A stretch of DNA of 51,000 nt from Mesostigma viride (lineage: Eukaryota; Streptophyta; Mesostigmatophyceae; Mesostigmatales; Mesostigmataceae), in contig RPFO01000389.1 in NCBI GenBank assembly GCA_009746045.1, positions 1,664,982 to 1,715,981 of the forward strand. Reading direction: 5' to 3'. Numbering within the stretch: the first letter of the stretch is position 1; every line of letters starts with the position of its first letter. Position numbers and translations under genes: made by a program. The notes under the pieces were generated by a model that searched no databases, had not been told where the DNA came from, and saw only the letters and a list, made by a program, of their open reading frames with translations. Positions 1 to 10,434 of the stretch are shown here, piece after piece.

Positions 1-1391
1 ACAAAACATTTTCTGCCTTGAATCCACCCCACTGCTGGCACGCTTTTGGTACAATTGTACCAACTGTTGGATGGGCTTGGCAGATTGATGTATAGGTGTG
101 GATGCACGCAGGGATGCAAACCAGTCACGCACGTTATCACTAGCATAAGCATGTGAGAGCTTGAACAACCATTCCCTAGCCTCATCCTGGGTATGGCCCT
201 CTGGCAGCCCCAGGAATACTAGCTTATCCTCTTTCTTCTTGGGATCAAACCTGGGCCTACACAAGGCCATGTTGGTGGTGGTGGTCGTTCCTGCGGGTGG
301 CTCAGTGCTGCAGCTGCTGTTGCTGTTGCTGCTGCTGCTCCCCGCCCGCTCGTTGCGCTGGTGCAGATTCTTGGTCGCCTTGTCCTCGCCCGCCCTGGTT
401 GCCCCCCCCTTCTCAAACCGTCCTCACCCTCATCCCTCCTGCGCTTGGGTTGTGGTGCACATGCCTCAGCCTGTGCCCGTCGCTTGGCTGGCTTCAGTGA
501 TGCAACCAACCTGGCCACCGTGTCTGCCAGCCTGCCGTGCTCTGCCGGGGTGAGTTCCCTCCCCTCGTCTAGCATCTCCTGCGCCAGACGGAGCTGCTGC
601 CTGACGTCCTCTCGGTGCGACAATGTCGCTGGCCCAGGTTCTTCCCGGTGCGTCACCCGTGTGCGCGCTGCTGTACCATCTCTGTTGGAGATGGTGTGGG
701 TGGGCTGTGACAGAAAATGATAAAGCTGCTCCGTTGAAACCTCCTCATCTGGCATCAAACCAAACTCTGCCCTTACCGCCTCCCCCAACGGCCCACGCAC
801 AGCTGCCTTCTTCATGTTTTTTGACATGCGTCGTCGCTGCTTAAGCATACGACGCTCCAGCCTGCCGACACTCTCCTCCCAGGCGGCCAGCTTCCTGCGG
901 TACCTCTCCTCGGCCCCCCTGCGGGCCGGCCCCTGCAATGGCGCCAGCTCGGCGACCTTCCTGTATTTCCAGGACTTCATGTCGCGGGCCAGACGTTTGC
1001 ACCGCACCTTGGTGTGAGACATCTTCACCCGGATCCGCGCTGCGAGCTCAGCCGCCCGATCACGTTCCCGCTGCTCGCGCAGCCTCCTCTGCTCAAGCAC
1101 ATTCCGCCGCCGCTGCTTCCTCTCACGCTCGGCCTTGAAGGCCGCCAGCCTCCGCTGCGCCTCCTTTTCTCGCGCCTGCATCGCCGGCGTCATCTCCACC
1201 AAGTCGTCGGCCTCAGATGCCGACGGCCCCTTCAAAGAAAACTCGGATTCCTGAAGAATCCCGTCGATCTCCCTCGGGATCGTCGCTGACCGACGCAGTC
1301 TCTGAAAACACGCCAGGTCCCCCCGCCTCACCACCTCCTGAGTCGGCGATACCGGCCTCCTCAGGGCCGCGCGGACCCGAGCAGCATCCTC
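1..1391 (-). pseudogene. Partial coiled-coil retroelement-like ORF, frameshifted, cut by element A
   Basis: Unrecognised protein remnant. Reading right to left, about 390 codons are open from the edge of element A. Residues 75-200 are rich in Arg, Lys, Glu and Gln with long charged helices (REKEAQRRLAAFKAERERK), so a coiled coil is likely. The open frame ends near 219. A second frame in the same direction takes over around position 265 and is open to the window edge; it contains LVFLGLPEGHTQDEAREW and DWFASLRAS. The switch lies in or beside a G run (405-412) and an AGC-repeat tract (309-345), which are plausible slippage sites. Basic coil followed by a compact domain recalls LINE ORF1 or a gag protein, but no family motif is decisive. 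The 5' end is lost at the element A boundary and the 3' end lies outside the window. Confidence 0.4.
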
Positions 1392-2048
1392 AGTTAGCAT
1401 ATTGGGGCACCAATGTGCTAGATGGATGCAGGTTGAGGAGACCTTTCTAACGCCGTGTCAACCGCCTAGAACAGACAAGGGACTAGAAAGATATCAGGTC
1501 CCGAAGTACTGCCGACCGGCGGGCGAGGGCGGTGCACTCTCAGGGCATAGTGGACAGGACACGTGGCAGGCCGTGCCTGCACAGGGTTAGCCTGAACTCT
1601 CACGTGACTGGGACACAGTGTACTGAGGGCTCAACGGTCCTGTGGCTAGTAGAAGCCAGTAGCCACTGGCCAGCAGGTCTGCAAGGATGTAAGTCCATGC
1701 AGGACTGTGGCAGGTCCTGTGCTGTCCTAGACACAGGATAGCCAGAGATTCCTGTATGCTGCCTGCAACGAGGATGCAGGGCAGCGATACGAGGCTCTGG
1801 CAATGTAGCGTTGCCCAGCGTTGCTCATGACCGAGGAACAAGGATGGAACGAGGTTGCATATAGCTCGAGGCTCAACCAGGCAACGAGCGTCTTCACACA
1901 CGAACCTTGGTCGTCACGACGAGTGGCGAGCCTATCGAGGGTCGTAGGCCTGGTGTGAGGATAAAGGTTGCTAGCCAGCAGCCTAGGGTCATTCCAGCCG
2001 GCAAGGACCAGGAGCTCACAAGCTCTGCTGACGAGTTGCTGCGCAAAT
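1392..2048 (+). repeat. 5' LTR of element A
   Basis: Direct repeat of 29392-30044. It starts AGTTAGCATATTGG and ends GCTGCGCAAAT. The ends are not TG/CA, but the same ends (AGTTAGCA and GCTAAAT) recur in the LTRs of element B, where a 5-bp target duplication fixes them. Roughly 80% similar to the LTR of B. Confidence 0.85.
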
Positions 2049-2063
2049 CGTACTATTGCTTCC
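2049..2063 (+). other. Putative primer-binding region of element A
   Basis: The bases straight after the 5' LTR, CGTACTATTGCTTCC, are nearly repeated after the 5' LTR of element B (CGTATTATTGTTCC, minus strand, from 24297 down), while the leaders diverge beyond this point. Such a conserved island is where the primer-binding site should be. It does not begin TGG, so it does not pair with a mature tRNA 3' end; an internal tRNA segment or half-tRNA primer is possible. Inference only. Confidence 0.4.
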
Positions 2064-2073
2064 AAGCGCTTTC

Positions 2074-2865
2074 ATGTCTGGTTCATCGTCAAGCAGCCAC
2101 GGTGCTGGTGAGGCGAACGAGCAGAGAGACGCGCAAGCGTTTTTCCCCTACTGTAACCAAGCAAACGCTCCAACATTCGTGCAAGCGGCCTACGTAGCGA
2201 GGCACTTGGCATAAGAGGGGTGGGTGGCGGTGAGTGGGGGAGGCAACAGGCCAGCGGCGGCGGACCCGATTATACAGCGGGCTCGCGTCGTGATTTCTCC
2301 GGGTGAGACAGGGCGAGTGGCGGTGGAGGAGTTGGTGCGCATTCGTGACGCGCTAGCTGAAACTGCTAATCGTGTGCAGGTCGCCTACCAGGGCGCCCAT
2401 ATCACGCTAGCCGGTCTCGACCTAGCCAGGGAGGCGCTTAGCCAGATCGTGGCGACAGCGCTCGGCAGCACCAGACTGTTCAACCACTGGGTGGCGACAG
2501 CAGTGCTAGGAGAGGGGGTACCAGACGCCGACATAATCCGGAACGCCCGAGCTCGCGAGGCGGTGAATCCTTGGAGCACGGCGGAGGTATTTGCTCAGAC
2601 CATTGAGAATCTTGTTGCCATCCTTTTGCAAGAGTCGAGAGGGTACGCGGACAGGTTCTTTATTACCACGCAGCCTTTCGGAGTGTACTCCAGGCTTGAC
2701 ACACCAAGGCCGGAAACCACCGCTGCGTGGGGTCCGGAGGTGGAGATTGTCACGGGTGTCGAGAAGACGCCTGAGGACGTCCATTTTGAGTGGACAGACA
2801 AGCCAGAGGGCTCCGTCAAGCGCTCGGCCCAGCAGATAAACGAGGGCGACGGCACTACAGAGTAA
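2074..2865 (+). pseudogene. Element A ORF1, unknown protein upstream of gag, one stop codon
   Basis: An ATG at 2074 opens 46 codons (starting MSGSSSSHGAGEANEQR) to a TAA at 2212-2214. The same frame stays open for 217 more codons to 2865. The downstream part has no ATG of its own, so I read the whole as one roughly 263-residue ORF with a single nonsense codon, or less likely as a readthrough or spliced product. It looks helical and soluble, with no zinc knuckle, protease or RT motif and no membrane segment. Gag starts 63 bases later. The corresponding space in element B (23415-24297) is about equally long but shows no obvious homologue. Function unknown; an extra gag-like or regulatory protein would fit the position. 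Confidence 0.45.
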
Positions 2866-2927
2866 GTGCGTGAGCCTGAGAAGGTTCCAGCAGCCATATC
2901 TGCGTGTGTTGTCTGTAGTATTTTATA

Positions 2928-3353
2928 ATGCTTCGTAACACGCGCAGGAGCGGCAGCGGGAGCGGGGCGGGGGCGGGTGATGGCGGTGGTGAGGCAAGGG
3001 CGGATACGGGAGGCCCAGCCAGCGTCGTGCCAGAGGGACAGCCAATCCCAACGGCAGAGGGCGCCAATGGCAGGAGGGCATCCATCCGGAAGACGAAGGA
3101 GGTGGCACAAGGGGAGGAGCGTGCGGGGTGGCCAACCGACGGCGTGATGCTGACGGGGGAGGGCCAGAAGGATGCTGAACGTCAAGGACCGGGTAAGAGA
3201 CCACGAGTGCCTGATGCTAGTGTCACTCCACCTGCAGCTAGTGTTCCTGCGCCATTAGCACCAGTAGGAGCTGCTGTCATTGGCAGTGACCCTCGTGCTT
3301 TGCCTGGGACTAGACCTCACATGAGTGCTGTGGCTGTGATGAATGGCCAGAAG
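2928..3353 (+). pseudogene. gag: Element A gag, N-terminal part (split by G1)
   Basis: Starts at ATG 2928 (MLRNTRRSGSGSG) and runs 142 codons to the G1 insertion. It is a low-complexity Gly, Ala, Glu and Pro-rich region followed by a conserved stretch (DPRALPGTRPHMSAVAVMNG) that also occurs in element B gag (DARALPGTRPHMSAVAVMNG, near 23040). The reading frame continues exactly at 15877 once G1 and one copy of its target duplication AGAAG are removed, giving the same junction (GQK-PLKPPV) as uninterrupted B. Gag forms the virus-like particle. The residues read after the junction with the LTR of G1 are not part of the protein. Confidence 0.75.
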
Positions 3354-4023
3354 TGTTACGTCCCAGCCCAGACACACCTAGCCTGAGCTACGTAGAGAAA
3401 GATCTACCATGCCGGAATTAGGAAGATTCAAGGTGGCCTAATGCAGATTGCGCTTCACGACTGGGGTCGTGAGATATCTGGCACCGCGACTTGATGCCAA
3501 GCTATAATTAATACACACTTATAATGGCTAGCAATACCAATTACAAATGGATAGTTGCCCGTGGTTTAATGTGTAGGCGTATTCGCACTTATCATTCATC
3601 AAACCAAGAGGACGAGACTCTCGTCCTCGGACCAATTTCACCTAGGTCTGCCACTACGCTGGCAAGGGGCGCCGACATGGCGCCGACCTTCCAAAGCATG
3701 CAGTCCACACAAGATCCTCGGGTCGACATCGACCCTCGCCTACAGAATCCACGCATGAGTACAATATCTCAACTAGCTATAAAGTACGCAGCGCGGCGCG
3801 ACTGCACCGGCCCCTAGAAGATACACGCATACAACAACCTAGGCCCAAAATAACTGGTCCGAATCGCCCAAACTGTCATAGTTCCATACAAAAGTCCTGA
3901 CCAAGGGACAATTCCCAAATTAAGTCCCGAAATGAGTCCCAAAGTCCTACGGACTATGACAACAAGTCAAACTACATAATTTATTCCATTGTTACGTCCG
4001 TCCAAAAGGGTCGGGACGTAACA
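3354..4023 (-). repeat. 3' LTR of G1
   Basis: 670 bp, begins TGTTACGTCCC and ends GGGACGTAACA, an 11-bp perfect terminal inverted repeat. Near-identical to 15195-15871. Related to the G2 LTRs, which are shorter (about 587 bp). It holds a 97-codon ORF that is truncated in the G2 LTRs and so is probably not coding. Confidence 0.93.
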
Positions 4024-4043
4024 CTCCTCCCCCCCCACGGGGG
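4024..4043 (-). other. Polypurine tract of G1
   Basis: On the minus strand a G-rich purine run (GGGGGGGGAGGAG) directly precedes the 3' LTR. The same tract sits at 35889-35908 in G2. This is the expected position for the plus-strand primer in reverse transcription. Confidence 0.75.
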
Positions 4044-4330
4044 TCGGTAGTCCCTACCGTACAAGAGATAGAAAGGAAACAAGTAAGCTACGCTACTATA
4101 AGAGTACTATGTCCCAACCCCGGTTCACCCGCGGGTTAGTAATACCAATTCCTCTAGAGGTTGATACACAGGACCAACCCTGACGTAGTAGCATGAAACA
4201 GGATGACAGGATGATTCCGCTATCCGTCATAAAACTCTCACAACCATCTCAGCGACCGCCGTTGTTGGCGCGCTGATCCACTGGAGCCATCTTAGGGGGC
4301 GCCACCGCGTGCCCTATCCCATCCATCTAA
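4044..4330 (-). pseudogene. Remnant of the 3' ORF and 3' UTR of G1
   Basis: 4085-4200 matches the 3' UTR of G2 (around 35945-36055; shared stretch TACCAATTCCTCTAGAGG versus TACCAGTTCCTCTAGAGG). 4285-4330 resembles the coding region of the large 3' ORF in G2 near 36510-36545. Only a scrap of that ORF is left, so G1 once had, or descends from an element with, the same 3' gene. Confidence 0.5.
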
Positions 4331-7300
4331 TAATGCACAGTCCATGTAATCCCGCTCAACCAGTCCTGAGGTCCTGAGCAGCCTCCAACTTGATGAAATG
4401 TTGACCATAGGGGTACTATGTCCCAGCCCTTGTGCACCAACGGACCAGTGAAACCAGGTCCCCCCAGACTTGCCACGCAAGGGCAACTCTTTATATAGCC
4501 AATCGGGACTGTCAGCAGGAGGAATATTTTTCATGCATACAACTTGATGATCCGGCCGACGAGGTGGCCAGTCATGTATCCCGTCCAGCCGAAACCCAGC
4601 CTTACAGCGCGACTGATGCGCGTAATCACATGACGATTAAGAAGTACTACTAGCGTCGACGACGGTGAGGCACAGCATGCAGTGCAGGCCCCATCAGCTC
4701 AGAAGCGAGGGCGTGCACCAGAAGAATCTGATCCATCGCCTCACTACCGACAGCTGTACGCGTCCTCTCAAATACAGGCGCGCCGTGAGCCAACCGACCA
4801 TGCAACGTGGCCGTCCCTGGCCGCCGCTGGAGTGGCTGTATAGAGGGGGAAGCCCTAGCGTGGCCGCTAGAGTGCGCCTCCCCTGCACCTGCGAACGCAT
4901 GCAGGCGCCCTCAAGGCCCTAGTGTGTCCACTAGAGTGCGCCCCGCCGTCTCTATCCAGCGCAGGAAACAGGCAAAGTCGATCAACACCGGAAACTTGGA
5001 TAATATGGCACGTAAGTGCCCAAAACTAGCAGGGCCCCAGCGTGTCCACTGGAGTGCGCCCTGCCAACTCCTCCACGAAGCTGCAGTAGTTTAGGCACAA
5101 CACCACTCCGGCCGACGTGCATAGACCGGAGCAGTCGCCGGTCCCCGCATTCCTTACTGCCAATGTGCCTGAACTCCACCGCAAGCGGGGGAAAACTCCT
5201 CAGCTCGCAGTCACACCCTCCGTGACACTCGCACCGCAAGAGCACGGTTGATGTTTGCGCAGGCCCATATGCATGTGATGCTCGAGGCCGCCGACGTGGA
5301 CTGCATAGCGCCCGCAATGCCCGCACTTATACAATGCAATGGGCAGGTCGGGGATCGAATGACACGCCTTGCAGGAACTGCCGTATCAGTAACGTTGCCC
5401 CTGCGAGACACCGTGCTGCTCATGGAGTAGGGCCGAAGCAACCCCGCAGTCCCAAACAAGAGCTCCTCGGGCTCGATCGCGCCCAGCACATACAGCGATC
5501 GTGGACCGGGGTCAATGCCGCGCACGACCGATCACCGCCTGTCCACCCCGCTTGACTGTCTTGCCCAGGATCCCCATTCCCGCAACAGAAACACGCCCCT
5601 ATGTATGCAGTCCCCACCGCGCATCGCCACATCCCCCACTCGAAGCTTGAAGGCCTCTCACCACCCCTGTACCAGTGCATGGCCATGGGGTAGAGTACGT
5701 TTTGAAGCCCACACAGCCCGCCCGCCATGCACATGGAACGCCCTGCTCTGAGTCCCTCATCCATGCAACCTCGTAGGCGCGCGGACACGAGCCACTTGCA
5801 AATCACGCTCGATCGGCCTCCACCAGTGGTGCAAGGAACAACTCCCTACCGGGCTCAGCCCACAGGAGGGACGCGAACACTGCGCGATGGTAGCCATGCA
5901 CAGGGTCGCGGGCAGTGACTAGGTGCTCAGACTCCAGCAGCTCGATCCTGCCTGCCTCTCAGTCTCGGGTCGCCGTTACTACAGTCCCCGTGACTCGCCC
6001 TCGACGGCCAGATCCCGCACGTCCCATGTACCTCAGTGCTCTGCCATGGCTCAGCGCGCGTCAGCGCCGGGTCCGCTCAGAGCGGATGTACCGGCCCTAT
6101 GCAGTGATACCGGGTGTTACTCGGACACCGGCAGTCTGCGGGCGACAGCGCCACATCATGTGGCATCGGCACCATGCACGCGCACTGTTGAGGCGGTGAG
6201 ACAATGACCGGACACCGCCACCTGCTTCTGATGCAACCACGACCGGCACCAGCGCAACCAGTGCAACCACGACCGGCTGGGTCATCCACCACTACTGCCG
6301 GCAGTACGTGCTGTCGCCATGCAACTGCACCGTGCCCGCATATGCTTGCAGCCCCGGGGGCCCTTACTCCCGACAGTCGCGGCGGACGCGGGCGCGCCCT
6401 GCATGCACGGTTACTCGAGCCCAGGAGTGCCCTGACCCAGCTAGGCGTCGACTCAATGCCGGGGTAGCCAATTGGTTGGCTACCGACAATTCAACAAGGT
6501 GCTGTACATCTGTTTGCCGGCCGACCACGATTCAGTACAGGCTCCGCCCTGCCTGATCGCCCAGTCGCATCGGGGTTGCAACAGCCTCCATGCACCGTGC
6601 CGTCTCCATGCACCGTGCCGCACTAGTGAAATTAATCACGTGCAGGTGCACGAGAAGCCAAGCACGTCCCTCACGCGCTAGGAAGTCAGGGAGCCGTGAC
6701 TCATAGCCGCCAGCCGGAAGGCTCCCTATAATAATACTTGGCCGCATGCCATGGGACTCCGCGTCCGTTGGTCACGCGGGACGCGACGTGCAGTCAGGCC
6801 GTAGCCTGGGGTCGCTGGCACTCGCTGCCGAATCCGGCATCCCACGCGGAGATGCCTCGGTACGGACGCCTTAGTAGTAGAATCATCAAGCATCCGGTGA
6901 GCCCATGTCCAAAAAGGCCAGGACCATGTGCACATGCGGTGCTGAGTGCCTGACGTGGTCCTCTTCGGGACGACCCGTTCAAGCCCACCGCCAACTGCAG
7001 ATTATCCCATAGAGAATATAGCATGGAGAAAATATATTATATAGAAAATAGAGAATATCGAAAATATATAATATCCGCACGCTGGCGCATCGATCCCTGG
7101 CATGGCAGTAGAAGGGTCGTCGGATCCACGCGCGGCTGCGCATCGATCCCTGGCATGGCAGTAGAAGGGTCGTCGGATCCACGCGCGGCTGCGGTGGATT
7201 CCTACATAGATGGCCGGCTCGATCCAAAGCCGAACCGTGCCGATCATACAGGAGCTAGATATATTAAGAAGAGTATGGTATCATAAAGAAGTGTAGTGGA

Positions 7301-7441
7301 CCAGTACAAGTACTTAGTATATAAAAGGTAGGTATAGTAAAGAAGTATATGGTATTATTAGTAGCCATCTGGTTTCATACGCTCTGCGACCCCTCCCCTT
7401 CCCCCGGGGACGACGCGTCCACGCGATCGTCCAATTACTGC
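4331..7441. other. Unexplained non-coding filler inside G1
   Basis: About 3.1 kb stands where G2 has RT, RNase H, integrase and most of the 3' ORF. It is GC-rich up to about 7000, then AT-rich. No reading frame on either strand resembles pol and none exceeds about 130 codons. Visible structure: three copies of a motif like GTGTCCACTAGAGTGCGCC (about 4859, 4922, 5041), short tandem duplications near 6232-6290 and 6587-6623, and a 53-bp tandem repeat at 7085-7190. It could be a foreign segment acquired by template switching. I do not recognise it. Confidence 0.5.
7085..7190. repeat. 53-bp unit tandem duplicated
   Basis: Two consecutive identical copies (7085-7137, 7138-7190) of a GC-rich unit beginning GCGCATCGATCCCTGG. 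Confidence 0.9.
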
Positions 7442-7842
7442 CAAGGAGTCAAGGATGCTGGACCGCCGTGTAATGATATGTGCCCTATACTCGCTGTCAG
7501 GGCACCAAAAGGAACCATCGGGAAACCAAACCACTCGCCGGCGCACGCGAATGTCCACATCCTGCGCGTCCAAAGTCGAGCCCAATGATGATGTCCGCTG
7601 CGCCCAGCGGTGCGATGGTCGCAGCCAGGTCGAACGGGGTGCCTTGCAGCACACCTTTGATATCTGCCAGACCGGGCGATTGGTGTTGGCGACCATCCGA
7701 GTGGGTCAGATGCACGGCCGTCCGGTGTGGGGGCTGGGCGTCAGGCCCAGCCGGCGCACCAGTGCCGCGTTGATGAAGGACGTGGAAGCGCCTGTGTCGA
7801 CCAAAAACTTGACATCCATGACGGTTGGTTGGCCGTGTCTGA
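7442..7842 (-). pseudogene. pol: G1 aspartic protease remnant
   Basis: Minus-strand reading gives the retropepsin start MDVKFLVDTGASTSFIN and, in another frame, HQSPGLADIKGVLQGTPFDL and APLGAADIIIGLDF. These match the intact G2 protease (around 42170-42660) almost residue for residue. The catalytic DTG and the IIIG flap-side motif are present but separated by small indels. The match stops near 7442, where the G2-like pol is replaced by filler. Confidence 0.75.
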
Positions 7843-8300
7843 ATATATTATTACATCTCATATATAAAATATCCCATTACCGCCAACGGTACCCTATATA
7901 AAACCACTAGTGCTAGACGCCTAATAGTAATTTCCCATTACCGCCAACGGCGTCTATGCATGGGGTCAGTGTATGATTCCAAACACCCCCCTTACTGCTG
8001 ATAGCATGATAACAGGGTGACCTGCTACGGTGCAGGACCAATGCACCCTTCGTACTACTGACATCATGATAACAGGGTGACCTGCTACTGTGCAGGACCA
8101 ATGCACCCTTGGTATTTGGTACAGATGTGGGGCAAAACAGACACCCCCCCCTTGCCCTACACAGGTGGGCATTCTCAGAATGGCTAAGGTGGCCAGCCAC
8201 TAGGACTGGAAAAGCGCACCGGAATGAACATATTATAAAAATATAATTATTAGTTAAATATACTAATATATAATATATATTATAGTATACTTCCCAGCGG
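7843..8300. repeat. AT-rich insertion between G1 gag and protease
   Basis: Absent from G2 at the matching place. Both ends are AT-rich (runs of TATATA and ATTATA near 7845-7875 and 8225-8295). The middle holds two copies of a 60-bp unit (7991-8050, 8051-8110) and a repeated 17-mer CCCATTACCGCCAACGG (7871, 7933). It looks like a small non-autonomous element, but I could not define a target duplication or clear terminal repeats. Confidence 0.4.
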
Positions 8301-8354
8301 CAAACTCGTAACCGGCCACTGCTGGTGACTCAAAGGTCGCACGCTGTCCGGAGG

Positions 8355-9991
8355 CTAGTCGTGAGCCTCGATCTCATTGACCGCGCGCAGCACGCCCTTG
8401 GTAGAACTCATCGCTGGCGGCCGCGGCTGCTGGTGCTGAGTCGTGAACTGCCGGGCCTGCTGGCGCCCGCTCGTCCGCGTTGCGGGGCTTTCCCTTGGGC
8501 CGGAGGAGTCCGGGCGACTGCCGAACGCCGGGCCTGAAAACCTGGGCTCGGTCTCCCCCGTGCCACGTCCAGCGTGCCTGCTACGGAGTTTGGGGCAGTC
8601 GCGCCTGAGGTGACCCACCTCAAAGCACATGAAGCAACGGGCTTTACTCGCGTCGATGGCGTTGAGGCCATGGTCAGCGTTCCCGTCCTCCAGGTCATCG
8701 GGGGAGTCATCGTTCTCCTCGCCGTCGTGCGGGGGACCTGATCGGTAGAACCGACGCACCGATGGTGCGCGCCCGCGAGCCACGACGTTGGCCACCTGCA
8801 GAAGATATCTCTGGATATTCAAGATGTCCCACTCCTTCCAAGGAACCTCAGCGTAGTGCTTTAGTACCTCGTCCTGCAGCTCGGGGCTGAGTGCCTCAAT
8901 GAATCTGATCTTGTACTCGTACCAGGTCATGTCGGTCAGGTAGGCGGCGCTGGACTCAAACTTGGACAGAAACTCGCGATACGGCGTGGTCCCCTGGCGC
9001 AGCTTGCCGAAGGCGAGTCGCTCGTGGATCTCCGCATCTGGGGGTACCAACTTGCGGCGCACCCGGTCCATCAACTCCTCCACGGTTTGCGGGTACGACT
9101 GGGATGCGATGCTCTCACAGTTCAGGATGCTCACCACCAAAGGATCCATGCAGGTGTTAACAACATGCGGGATCAGATCGCAGGTGGCAAGTTCCCAACT
9201 GTGGTGGTTGCGCTAGACGGTATACTGCTGTTGCCACATGCGTCCCCATTCGTCGACCTCTCGCGGTGTCATATCCGCGTGCAGCTTGGGTACATTCTTG
9301 AAAGAGGGCATCGGTGGGGCCTTTACCGTGTTGGTAATAGGCCCACCGACCTCTATGTAGGAGATGGAGCCGAATGCGGGGGGCTGCGACCGGGGGAGAG
9401 ATCCGGATCTGGACGGCGTACCATGAGTCCGCCGCACCTGTACCGATGAGGGGTGTTCATACCCCGGGTCATCCAATGCCACCCTGCTGAAATTCAGGTT
9501 GCTGACGACCGCAGGCGAGTGGACCATGCTGCTGTCCTGCGCCCGAGGTCGCTGCGGTTGGGGGACGTGTCGCTGGACGGGTGTCTGAGTCCCCTCGTCG
9601 TGTGCGGTGGCGCTGCTTCTGTCACCCCCTAGCCGGGCCCGTGGCCTATGAGCTCCAAAGGGAGGGTCCTGTGCCCCTGGTTCCTCGCCATCCTCCAGGC
9701 CCCCCTCCAAATCGCCGAACTCGCCATCTGCCCCGGTGTCCTCCCCGTCATCCTCAGAGTTCCACAACACCATGGGTAGTAGGGAAGCACTGCCAAAGGA
9801 CACTTGACGCCTGCCCCGGTGTGTTGGGGCCGGCGGAGGTCCCATGGAGCGGCCGCGCCCAGCCCAGGGCTGCGATGGTCGCTCCGTGGCTGGCAGAGCA
9901 TGATAACGGTAGTACTGCGTGTTTTCATTCTCGTGCCCTGTCTGCTCAGGATACCGCGGCGGCCACTGTGGTCGTTGCTGCTGCTGCTGCG

Positions 9992-10030
<39 letters not shown>

Positions 10031-10035
10031 GCCGC

Positions 10036-10075
<40 letters not shown>

Positions 10076-10361
10076 GCCGCTGCTGCTGCTGCTGCTGCTG
10101 CTGGAAACCCCCCTGGAGCATCTCCTGGCTGCGCCCGCCCCCCCCTTGTTCCAACCTGGAGTCTGGGCTGTCATCATCTGATGAATCTCTGCGGCCCTGG
10201 CCTCTGGATCGTGGGGAGCCTTCCGCAGGTCTCTCCATGACCTCACCTGTACCTGTCCCTACTTGGACGTGCGGTGGTACCTCTACCACCTCTATACCTT
10301 GCTCGTGGTTGTCTACCTGTTCTATCTCTCTGTTGACAGGTTCTCTCCGTTTCCGTGGCAT
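8355..10361 (-). pseudogene. gag: G1 gag, Q-rich with zinc knuckle, one nonsense codon
   Basis: Starts at ATG 10361 (MPRKRREPVNREIEQ). Residues 75-150 form a long glutamine tract. A Pro, Ser and acidic region follows, then the capsid-like core, which is conserved with G2 (REVDEWGRMWQQQYT). An in-frame TAG near 9213 replaces the Trp codon found in G2 and is the only visible break. The frame then continues through LVPPDAEIHERLAFGKLRQG and the zinc knuckle CFMCFEVGHLRRDC (CX2CX4HX4C, nucleic-acid binding) to a stop at 8355, for about 669 residues in all. Gag packages element RNA in particles. G1 keeps the original frame in regions where G2 gag is frameshifted, so together they define the family gag. 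Confidence 0.8.
9976..10101 (-). repeat. CAG/CTG microsatellite coding polyglutamine in G1 gag
   Basis: Imperfect CTG repeats on the plus strand, interrupted by CCG and CGG-like codons (Arg in the protein). The tract lies at the same site as the longer glutamine tract of G2 (44717-44890) but differs in length and interruptions. Confidence 0.85.
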
Positions 10362-10405
10362 GGTGCTCGTACCGATACCTTACACTGCAGGCAACACCTC
10401 CCCAG

Positions 10406-10434
10406 TGAGAGAGAGAGAGAGAGAGAAAGAGAGC
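10406..10434. repeat. GA dinucleotide tract upstream of G1 gag
   Basis: Short (GA)n run in the leader just before gag. The same site in G2 (45239-45328) has about 45 GA units. Confidence 0.85.

Noticed and set aside
2861-2927. Intron between ORF1 and gag of element A (GTAAGT at 2863, TGTAG at 2916)
   Set aside because: Splicing would not fuse the two ORFs in frame, so there is no support beyond the weak consensus sites.
3524-3817. 97-codon ORF in both G1 LTRs (also 15372-15665)
   Set aside because: Starts inside an LTR, is antisense to the element, and is truncated by a stop in the G2 LTRs; identity of the two copies just reflects LTR identity.
7991-8110. CRISPR-like or satellite array
   Set aside because: Only two copies of a 60-bp unit, with no spacers.
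9581-10240. Poly-Ala and poly-Leu ORFs on the plus strand opposite G1 gag (likewise 44498-44977)
   Set aside because: Complement of the CAG repeat in a verified gag frame.
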